Positions 1 through 5,894 of a stretch of DNA of 5,894 nt are shown here, piece by piece. The notes beneath the pieces were generated by a model. The model did no database searches. It had not been told where the DNA came from and saw only the letters and a list, made by a program, of their open reading frames with translations. The position numbers were made by a program, and so were the translations under genes. Each line of letters begins with the position of its first letter. Position 1 is the first letter of the stretch. The stretch covers positions 1-5,894 of the forward strand of contig JANJWE010000341.1 in assembly GCA_024709705.1 (NCBI GenBank), given 5' to 3'. The DNA is from Flavobacterium sp. (lineage in GTDB: Bacteria > Bacteroidota > Bacteroidia > Flavobacteriales > Flavobacteriaceae).

Positions 1-5
1 TAATC

Positions 6-1118
6 ATGAAAAAATTTGTTCTCTATTGGTTTATTGTGGGCTTGGGCTGTATTTCATCCAAAAGTTACAGTCAAAATTATCCGCTTTCTAACGAATCCAA
101 AATAAGTATACTAACCTGTGGAAGTGGCACCGAACTCCATGCTATATTTGGGCATACTGCCATTCGCATTGCCGATCCCGAGAGAGGACTAGATATCGTT
201 TATAATTTTGGAATGTTCGATTTTAGAACGCCTAATTTTTATTTAAAATTCGTAAAAGGAGATTTACAATATTTTGTTGCCAATAGTTCATACGAAAACT
301 TTATTTATGCCTACACACTTGAAAACAGGAGTGTTTACGAACAAAAACTTGAGCTCACTCAAGGACAAAAACAAAGCCTATTTGACAAGTTGAATACTGT
401 AATGCTTTCAGATGAAAAATTCTACACTTACAAATTCATCCATACCAATTGTACAACCAAAGTCGTAGATCTCATCAATAGTGAATTCCCGGAACCCTTA
501 GTGTTCAAAACAGACCCCAAAGACCTAAGCTATAGAAAGGTTTTAAATCCGTTTATGGAAGAATTATTTTATGAAAAATTGGGAATCAATATCCTTTTTG
601 GATACCTGACAGACCACGAGGCAACACAACTCTTTTTACCCGTTGAACTTATGAACACCTTGGATAGAACCTCATTCCAAGGAAAAAAAATAGCCCAACC
701 GTTGCAAAAAATTTTTGAAAAAGACAGCTCTCTCGACAAAAAATCAATTTGGAATACGCCTTACACTTTTTTACTGATTTTATTGGGTATTGTTTGGGCA
801 AACAAGAGAATTGTAAACACCATTTTCCTATCCTTAATGGGAGCTATAGGGCTATTACTTATTGGAGTTGGATTTTATTCCAACCACATTGAAGTCACTC
901 AAAACTATAATATTTTACTTTTCAATCCTATCCTTTTGGGTGCCCTTTTCTTTTACAAAAGTTCAAATCCAACGACACTAAAACGATGGAAAATTGTATT
1001 GGCTATAGGTTTGGGAATCTATTTTGTATTCCTACTAAACAAAGCTCATTTCTGGTTAATGCTACCCATTGGAGCAACAATAGGCTTTATGGTATTGAAG
1101 TGGGACCAAAGAAAATAA
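6..1118 (+). CDS. DUF4105 / Lnb-like membrane protein (putative lipoprotein N-acyltransferase family)
   Basis: The 370-residue protein starts with a lysine pair and a hydrophobic stretch (about residues 4-17), then SKSYSQ, consistent with a signal peptide cleaved near residue 22. A soluble domain at about 31-225 carries the DUF4105 signatures: CGSGTELHAIFGHTAIRI with His50, HTNCTTK with Cys149, and LTDHEATQLFLPVEL around 201-215. His50 and Cys149 are the likely catalytic pair of a papain-like fold (inference). Residues about 253-366 form roughly five membrane helices ending in a basic tail. This domain has been renamed the Lnb N-terminal periplasmic domain, after the Bacteroides enzyme that N-acylates lipoproteins. 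The family has paralogues, so the exact reaction here is uncertain and no symbol is given. Only 5 bp precede the ATG, so promoter and operon context are unseen. It converges on the polysaccharide operon and is probably functionally unrelated to it. Family call is firm; enzyme role is moderate. Confidence 0.85.
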   Translation: MKKFVLYWFIVGLGCISSKSYSQNYPLSNESKISILTCGSGTELHAIFGHTAIRIADPERGLDIVYNFGMFDFRTPNFYLKFVKGDLQYFVANSSYENFIYAYTLENRSVYEQKLELTQGQKQSLFDKLNTVMLSDEKFYTYKFIHTNCTTKVVDLINSEFPEPLVFKTDPKDLSYRKVLNPFMEELFYEKLGINILFGYLTDHEATQLFLPVELMNTLDRTSFQGKKIAQPLQKIFEKDSSLDKKSIWNTPYTFLLILLGIVWANKRIVNTIFLSLMGAIGLLLIGVGFYSNHIEVTQNYNILLFNPILLGALFFYKSSNPTTLKRWKIVLAIGLGIYFVFLLNKAHFWLMLPIGATIGFMVLKWDQRK

Positions 1119-1125
1119 GTAGCAT

Positions 1126-2520
1126 TTATTGACCCCGATAAAACAAAATGGTACTCAATGTTTTTATTAAAATATTGATATCCAAAAAGATGCTTCGGTG
1201 CTTGATATAATACAAATCGTATTGTAATTTAATCAAACTGTCATCTATAGAATCTCCATAAGAATAATTCACTTGAGCCCAACCCGTTAGGCCGGGTTTG
1301 ATAACGTGACGGGTTTGGTAAAAAGGCATGACTTCAGCAATTTCATTAACAAATACCGGTCGTTCCGGTCTGGGACCTATTACAGCCATTTCGCCCATTA
1401 AAATGTTTAAAAATTGTGGAAATTCATCTATTCGGGTTTTTCGAAGAAACTTACCAAAAGGGGTAATTCGCACATCATTGGCTGTCGCAAATACAGCACC
1501 ATGTTGTTCCGCATTTTTAACCATAGTGCGGAATTTGATAATGCGAAAATCTTTACCGTTTTGACCAACACGAACTTGAGTATAAAACATCTTACCTCTG
1601 TTTCCTATGAGATTACCAACAAATAAAAACGGAAGCAAAACTATTCCGATACCAATACCAAATAGGGCTATGACAACATCAAACAATCGAATTAACAACA
1701 AATACAACTGATTTTGATTGCTTCGGCTAAAAGGGAAATACCGATAAAAATCCTGTGCCACATATTGAACCGGTATGCGTTGTGTTAAATTTTCATATAC
1801 ATGGGTATATTCACGAATAGTAAATCCGTTTTCCAACAACAGTAATAATTTGTTGTATAAATCTACCGTAATTGCTTCGGTTTTTTGAGTGGCAACAACA
1901 ATTTCCGAAATTGAATTTTGAGACACAAACCTTTCAAGCCTATCCAAAGGAACCATTTGAATGGAGGAATTGGGAATAGAATGCGACTCGCCACACTCAG
2001 CATCTACTAATGCAATTATAGTATAATGAGGATCTATACTTTTCAATCCCTGTATCAATTCATCAGCTTGTTCACGTTCGCAAACTAAGATAACTTTCTT
2101 TTCAAAGCGATGGGATGCCAAATACTTTTGGTAAAACATACGCCATAGTAGTAATGCTAAGAAAATTGCTAAGAAAAAATAAACGATTTGAATTCGATTT
2201 GAAGGGAGCTCCGGAGTTAAAATAGGTGTAAACAAATAAACAATCACCGTTGTAAATGAGGTAAGTATAATACTCCGAATTGCTTGAAATTGATTGCTGG
2301 CAACCTGCAAATTATACATTTCAAAAACAGAACCTATAAGCAATATGTAAGTACCTAATACAACCGTCCATTGGTAATTGTAAACGGTAATGTAAAAATA
2401 CTTAAAATTAAAAATGATGCCTACCAAATAAAGGGAAAGCAATACCGAAAATACATCAAACAAGCGAAGTAATATTTTTCGCTCGGAAACTTCAAAATGT
2501 ATTTTCTTTTTGCTGTTCAT
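1126..2520 (-). CDS. Exopolysaccharide polyprenyl glycosylphosphotransferase (WbaP/WcaJ-type initiating enzyme)
   Basis: This 464-residue enzyme should transfer a hexose-1-phosphate from a nucleotide sugar to undecaprenyl phosphate, the first step of repeat-unit assembly at the inner membrane. The layout is the long form of the family. There are four N-terminal helices (about 18-38, 49-67, 82-101, 110-127), a Rossmann-like CoA-binding-type domain (about 140-245), a fifth hydrophobic segment (about 273-300), and the C-terminal bacterial sugar transferase domain. Hallmarks are VRVGQNGKDF followed by IIKFRTM (317-333), the catalytic Asp365-Glu366 pair in RIDEFPQ, GPRPERP (382-388), and KPGLTGWAQVNY (408-419). 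Length is normal for the family and all key residues are present. The sugar cannot be read from sequence. The ATG at 2520 is the only plausible start, since an in-frame TAA lies 27 bp upstream. It follows the glycosyltransferase gene by 47 bp and is the last gene of the operon. No clear Shine-Dalgarno sequence is visible. Confidence 0.95.
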   Translation of the reverse strand: MNSKKKIHFEVSERKILLRLFDVFSVLLSLYLVGIIFNFKYFYITVYNYQWTVVLGTYILLIGSVFEMYNLQVASNQFQAIRSIILTSFTTVIVYLFTPILTPELPSNRIQIVYFFLAIFLALLLWRMFYQKYLASHRFEKKVILVCEREQADELIQGLKSIDPHYTIIALVDAECGESHSIPNSSIQMVPLDRLERFVSQNSISEIVVATQKTEAITVDLYNKLLLLLENGFTIREYTHVYENLTQRIPVQYVAQDFYRYFPFSRSNQNQLYLLLIRLFDVVIALFGIGIGIVLLPFLFVGNLIGNRGKMFYTQVRVGQNGKDFRIIKFRTMVKNAEQHGAVFATANDVRITPFGKFLRKTRIDEFPQFLNILMGEMAVIGPRPERPVFVNEIAEVMPFYQTRHVIKPGLTGWAQVNYSYGDSIDDSLIKLQYDLYYIKHRSIFLDINILIKTLSTILFYRGQ

Positions 2521-2567
2521 CGATGTTTTTAGGGTGCAATGTAATTAAAAGAATACAAATGTTAAAG

Positions 2568-3578
2568 TTATTTCAAAACTTCTTTCCACTGATTTTTAAC
2601 AATTTGCCAGTCCAACTGTTCTACCTGATTCCGTGCCCTTTGAGTCATATCCTGGGTTTTATCCGGGTTTAAAATACATTGAACTAAGGCTTTTGCCATA
2701 GCATCTGCATCCGAATCGGGCACTAAAATTCCGGTTTCGCCATCAGAAATCAAATAAGGTACCCCTCCTACTCGCGTAGATAGCACAGGTAAACCTAAGG
2801 CCATAGCCTCCATAACACTCACCGGCATATTGTCAAAATGCGTGGTATTGATAAAAAAATCATAGGATTCTGAAAGTGAAATCCATTCAGCTTTGGTTAA
2901 ACGGCCTTTAATTTCAACCGGTAAATTATAACGAGCTGCCATTTGAGTCATTGCTTCTTCTGATATCCCTTTAAAAGGTCCCACCATGGTTAAACGAGCT
3001 TTAGGATAAGAAGTAATTACATTTTGTAAAACCTGAAATGCCATCTCAGGATTATAAATACTGTCAAATGCTCTAACCCATAACAAGTTCGGTTCAAATG
3101 AAGTACGTTTTAAAAAAGTATAATTTTCTATTGAAAGCGTATTGGGTATCGAAACGATACGTGGTAAGTCTGAAGTCTCTAAAGCAGTTCTCAAATAGGC
3201 TGAAGGAACCACATTACAAAAGGAATTTTTGAAAACCATTGAGGCTAGAAAAGGCTGTTTTTGAATACGTTGTGGTAAATTACCCCCGTGCAAAATTGGA
3301 ATATACTTAACGCGTAATAAACGACAAAGCTGACTCACTAAAACTGCATACCAAAAATTCAGAGTACTATAGGTATCTATTAAAACATAATCAGATTTTC
3401 GAGCGTATCGTAAAGTAACTATAAACATGTCTAGAAAACGAAAGACCTTGTTTTTTTTTGAGGAAGCTACAATTACTTCATACCCTTCATTTTGTAACAA
3501 AGGGGTAAGAGTTTCTATAGTGGAAACATTAATGCCGTGCTGGGATAATGCGTTTCCTAAATACAAAAGTTTTTTCAT
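2568..3578 (-). CDS. Family 4 glycosyltransferase (GT-B fold)
   Basis: The 336-residue cytoplasmic enzyme probably adds a sugar to the lipid-linked repeat unit. The N-terminal half (about 1-155) begins LLYLGNALSQHGINVSTIETL, a typical first strand plus Gly-rich loop. It also contains ILHGGNLP (95-102) and VPSAYLR (124-130). The C-terminal nucleotide-sugar domain has WVRAFDSIYNPEMAF (167-181), MVGPFKG (198-204), IKGRLTKAEW (223-232) and DNMPVSVMEAMALGLPV (249-265). The usual Glu-x7-Glu motif reads Asp249-x7-Glu257 here, a form I recall from related proteins of this subgroup, so it is not evidence of inactivation. The ATG at 3578 lies inside the end of the upstream membrane-protein gene (50-bp overlap). 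AGTAGG a few bases before it may act as a weak ribosome binding site, and the overlap suggests translational coupling. An A9 run at 3451-3459 falls in codons 40-43. Donor, acceptor and linkage cannot be told. Confidence 0.93.
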   Translation of the reverse strand: MKKLLYLGNALSQHGINVSTIETLTPLLQNEGYEVIVASSKKNKVFRFLDMFIVTLRYARKSDYVLIDTYSTLNFWYAVLVSQLCRLLRVKYIPILHGGNLPQRIQKQPFLASMVFKNSFCNVVPSAYLRTALETSDLPRIVSIPNTLSIENYTFLKRTSFEPNLLWVRAFDSIYNPEMAFQVLQNVITSYPKARLTMVGPFKGISEEAMTQMAARYNLPVEIKGRLTKAEWISLSESYDFFINTTHFDNMPVSVMEAMALGLPVLSTRVGGVPYLISDGETGILVPDSDADAMAKALVQCILNPDKTQDMTQRARNQVEQLDWQIVKNQWKEVLK

Positions 3579-4887
3579 GCATACCTACTTTTAACAATGA
3601 AAGGGCATAAATAAAGGAAGGAGCGGCTGTTCGCATAGCTGCGTGGTTTAAAGTTAAAAACCAAAACGCCATAAAACAAAGTATGAAATAATGGTATTTA
3701 TTGTCCAAATACAAAAGCAAGGGTGTAAATAACAAAATAAGCAATCCCAATATGCCCAACAGTCCATGCTCACCCAACATACGGGTTATTTCATTATGAG
3801 ATGCCATAACCAAATCAAACTTAGCTTTACGATAAACCGTACCACTTCCTACTCCTCCCCCAAAAAAGGGATTTTCTAAAAACAACTCTATTTCGGTGAT
3901 AGAAATACCTTCACGCCCGGATAGCAAACTTTGCTTTTCCCTTCCTTGAGCATCTTGATTGGCATACCTTTTATCAATCAAGCCGCTGGTTACCAAAGAA
4001 GTATAAAGCCAAACCAAAAATAAAGCTCCGGCAAATCCTCCCAACAAAAAGGTCATTTTAAATCGGGCGTTTGAATTCCCTTGCAAATAAACTACACCTA
4101 CTAAAAGTGCAATCATAAAAAATCCGGTTATTACCCCACCACGAGAAAATGTGAGTAAACCCCTATAAGTTAAAAAAACAACCAATAGGGAATTAACCAA
4201 CAATTGTAACTTAGTTGGAGAAGCCAATAATAACCTGGAAAAGAATACAAACATTCCAAATCCTAAAATGGTTGCAACCTGATTGGGACCAAAACCTCCC
4301 GAAGTAGCAAAATTGGATCCGGTATTTATCAAAACTTCTTTTAAATCCGGTGTATACAAAACCAAATAAGTGGCACAACTAACTATAGGCAATCCCGCCC
4401 ACAATAAAACTTCTTGTAATTTAGCAAAAGAAATCTTTCGACTGTAACAATAAATGGAGGCGATAATTAAACTTAAAGGACCGGATAAATTAAACATCAT
4501 AATTTGACGAAAACGTTCCTCTTCACTTACCTCTATCATTCCTAAAACAATGCCCGGCAATAGGAGTATAAAAAACAGCCCATAAGCTACTGCATTTTTG
4601 GAAAACCCCTTGAAATACATACCTAATGCCAGAAGAATCATGATAGAATATTTGGTAAATTCATGATTGACGGTTCCTTTTGTCATTCGCAAAAAAACTT
4701 CAGAACCCACCAAATAGGCACAGACCAATAAAGCCTCTTCATTAGCATTACTGTTTCGAAAAACCCAAACTATACCCACCATAAAAATCAAAAGCCCAAA
4801 AGCAACCGACAGAGCAGGCAAAGCATATATAAGTATACCTAAAAGTACATGGGCAATAACTAACCGTAAATAGGGTAAATCTTTCAT
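3529..4887 (-). CDS. O-antigen ligase / Wzy-type polymerase family membrane protein
   Basis: The 452-residue protein has about 12 hydrophobic helices spread over residues 8-433, interrupted by one large hydrophilic loop at about 301-370, the architecture of the Wzy_C/O-antigen ligase family. Family motifs are SGGFGPNQVATILGFG (196-211), TFSRGG (246-251) with Arg249, SGRE (323-326), NPFFGGGVGSG (339-349), His364-Asn365-Glu366, and EHGLLG (373-378). Members act on the periplasmic side, joining lipid-linked glycans to each other (Wzy) or to an acceptor (WaaL-like). Sequence alone does not decide which. In a cluster with an initiating transferase and glycosyltransferases, a polymerase is the more likely role (inference). 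ATG at 4887 is the first in-frame start, since a TAA lies four codons upstream. It follows the previous gene by 22 bp. Its last 17 codons overlap the next gene and encode a basic cytoplasmic-type tail, MHEKTFVFRKRIIPARH. Confidence 0.88.
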   Translation of the reverse strand: MKDLPYLRLVIAHVLLGILIYALPALSVAFGLLIFMVGIVWVFRNSNANEEALLVCAYLVGSEVFLRMTKGTVNHEFTKYSIMILLALGMYFKGFSKNAVAYGLFFILLLPGIVLGMIEVSEEERFRQIMMFNLSGPLSLIIASIYCYSRKISFAKLQEVLLWAGLPIVSCATYLVLYTPDLKEVLINTGSNFATSGGFGPNQVATILGFGMFVFFSRLLLASPTKLQLLVNSLLVVFLTYRGLLTFSRGGVITGFFMIALLVGVVYLQGNSNARFKMTFLLGGFAGALFLVWLYTSLVTSGLIDKRYANQDAQGREKQSLLSGREGISITEIELFLENPFFGGGVGSGTVYRKAKFDLVMASHNEITRMLGEHGLLGILGLLILLFTPLLLYLDNKYHYFILCFMAFWFLTLNHAAMRTAAPSFIYALSLLKVGMHEKTFVFRKRIIPARH

Positions 4888-4909
4888 GCGTTTGAATTAG
4901 AAAAAAGGA

Positions 4910-5894
4910 CTAGGTATCGGTACCAAAGACATGTTTTCGGAGTTTGTAAAGATAATGATCAAAAGTAAATAATTTTGCCAATTCTTGAATAGCACTTGAA
5001 GTCTTTTTCAATTGTTCCGGAGTTGAATTTAAAGCCAATGAAACTACACTGGAATAGGAAGTAGAACTGTGAATATCCCAAACAAAACCATTGGATTCAT
5101 TCAAATAATGTTTGATACTACTCACATTCGAAACTATGGGAATCACTCCATAACAAGCAGCCTCTGCTATAACTTTTGGAAATCCTTCATTAGTGCTGGG
5201 CAACATAAAGAAATCCGATTTTTTTAAAAAAGAATGTACCTCAGGTCGATCCAAGTACCCATGAAACAAAATGGTATGGGGTAAATTTTGAGCCAAAAGT
5301 TCGCAAGAGGCACGTTCGGGTCCATCTCCTATTATGTGAACTTCTTGAATCAATGATGGGGGTACATCAGCCAGGGCGTGTAAAATTCGATCAACGCCTT
5401 TAACATGATCAATTCGTCCTACAAAACTGAGCACAAAAGGAGGCTCAAATTTTTTGGATTGAGCATAAACAGCTCCTTCTTCCAAATGCGTTTGTGTAAG
5501 ACATGGATTTTCAAAAGAATAACATTGAGGAGCTTGATGTGGCCAAAATCCATTAATTGTAACCGGATAATTGACCCATTTTTGTTGCAAAAACCATCGC
5601 TGCCAGCCATTCGAACGTGGCGGACGTTCCTGTTCCCAATCGCCGGCATATTTTACCCAAAACGTATAATCCCGTTTCCAAAACCACGTAAACAAAGGCA
5701 ACAAAAACAATCCCATAGCGGTTGGGGTTCGCAATTGAACCGCCGAAGCTCCTACCAACTGTTTTTTTACAGTTCGAATAATACCGGGCATTTTAAAAAA
5801 TATTCCCAATTTTTGCTTCAAACTTTTACCTCCATAAGCCGGAATAGGAACATAGGTAATATTAGACTTCGTATATGCCACCGAACTGGGCGGG
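4910..5894 (-). CDS. Family 4 glycosyltransferase, 5' end cut by the window edge
   Basis: The frame stays open to the right edge (PPSS precedes the GTG at 5881), and the visible protein begins in mid-domain, so the true start lies outside the window. By comparison with the family, roughly 50-75 N-terminal residues are missing. Numbering from the GTG codon, LRTPTAMGLF (50-59), WVKYAGDWEQ (75-84), TINGFWP (108-114) and FENPCLT (123-129) belong to the acceptor domain. FVGRIDHVKGVDRI (153-166), IIGDGPER (183-190), FHGYLDRPEV (206-215) and NEGFPKVIAEA (231-241) form the nucleotide-sugar domain. The Glu232-x7-Glu240 motif is intact, so activity is expected. The role is probably sugar addition to the lipid-linked repeat unit in the cytoplasm. 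The gene ends with TAG, 22 bp before the membrane-protein gene, and is the most upstream operon member visible. Substrate is unknown. The GTG itself should not be taken as the start. Confidence 0.9.
   Translation of the reverse strand, partial: PPSSVAYTKSNITYVPIPAYGGKSLKQKLGIFFKMPGIIRTVKKQLVGASAVQLRTPTAMGLFLLPLFTWFWKRDYTFWVKYAGDWEQERPPRSNGWQRWFLQQKWVNYPVTINGFWPHQAPQCYSFENPCLTQTHLEEGAVYAQSKKFEPPFVLSFVGRIDHVKGVDRILHALADVPPSLIQEVHIIGDGPERASCELLAQNLPHTILFHGYLDRPEVHSFLKKSDFFMLPSTNEGFPKVIAEAACYGVIPIVSNVSSIKHYLNESNGFVWDIHSSTSYSSVVSLALNSTPEQLKKTSSAIQELAKLFTFDHYLYKLRKHVFGTDT

Noticed and set aside
1114..1130. AATAA-7-TTATT inverted repeat spanning the two convergent stop codons
   Set aside because: The stem is five A-T pairs only, and its arms are largely the two TAA stop codons, so chance explains it.
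1281..1298. Inverted repeat AACCCG-ttaggc-CGGGTT resembling a terminator stem
   Set aside because: It encodes the conserved KPGLTGWAQ motif in the middle of a gene and no T-run follows. The symmetry follows from the codons.
1328..1626. Two plus-strand open frames (78 and 70 codons) within the glycosylphosphotransferase gene
   Set aside because: They lie antisense to the most conserved catalytic part of that gene, show no domain or coherent composition, and overlap each other. They are shadow frames.
2521..2567. Possible Bacteroidota promoter before the glycosylphosphotransferase gene (TTTG and TACATTG on the minus strand)
   Set aside because: The spacing is about 12 bp, well short of the usual 19-21 for the -33/-7 elements, and the -7 box is imperfect. 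The gene is better explained as part of the upstream operon.
5219..5231. T7A6 palindromic run within the right-most glycosyltransferase gene
   Set aside because: It encodes Leu-Lys-Lys-Ser in frame, is common in AT-rich DNA, and is internal to an intact gene.
5419..5649. A 76-codon minus-strand open frame inside the partial glycosyltransferase gene
   Set aside because: It is out of frame with strong GT4 motifs on the same strand and has no recognisable feature of its own.
5879..5881. GTG codon as the start of the right-most glycosyltransferase
   Set aside because: The frame stays open to the window edge with plausible protein sequence (PPSS), and the usual N-terminal strand and Gly-rich loop are missing. 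The real start is outside the window.

Overview
The window looks like chromosomal DNA from a member of the Bacteroidota, most likely Flavobacteriia. The base composition is AT-rich, start codons lack strong Shine-Dalgarno sequences, and there is a DUF4105/Lnb-type membrane protein, a family concentrated in this phylum. The motif style of both glycosyltransferases also matches Flavobacterium-like surface-polysaccharide loci. The taxonomic call is inference from recognised protein style, not from a search.

Layout: positions 6-1118 (+) encode a signal-peptide-bearing DUF4105/Lnb-like protein with a C-terminal multi-helix membrane domain. Converging on it, with only 7 bp between the stop codons, is a minus-strand block of four genes that fills the rest of the window. 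In transcription order (right to left) these are a family-4 glycosyltransferase cut by the right edge (4910-5894), an O-antigen ligase/polymerase-like membrane protein (3529-4887), a second family-4 glycosyltransferase (2568-3578), and a polyprenyl glycosylphosphotransferase (1126-2520). Gaps are 22 bp, a 50-bp overlap, and 47 bp, so the four are probably one operon. Together they form the downstream end of an exopolysaccharide, capsule or O-antigen cluster.

How they would work together: the glycosylphosphotransferase loads the first sugar phosphate onto undecaprenyl phosphate at the inner face of the cytoplasmic membrane. The two glycosyltransferases extend the lipid-linked unit in the cytoplasm. 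After flipping, the Wzy/WaaL-type protein polymerises or transfers the product on the periplasmic side. No flippase, chain-length regulator, export protein or nucleotide-sugar gene lies in the window; these would be expected beyond the right edge. The Lnb-like gene belongs to a separate transcription unit and, by family, would act in lipoprotein maturation.

No RNA gene, CRISPR array, mobile element or intergenic stretch over 50 bp was found. I do not see an undescribed system here. The points worth a second look are the Lnb-like protein, the 50-bp gene overlap, an A9 tract early in one glycosyltransferase gene, and a perfect-loop AT-rich hairpin near the convergent gene ends.
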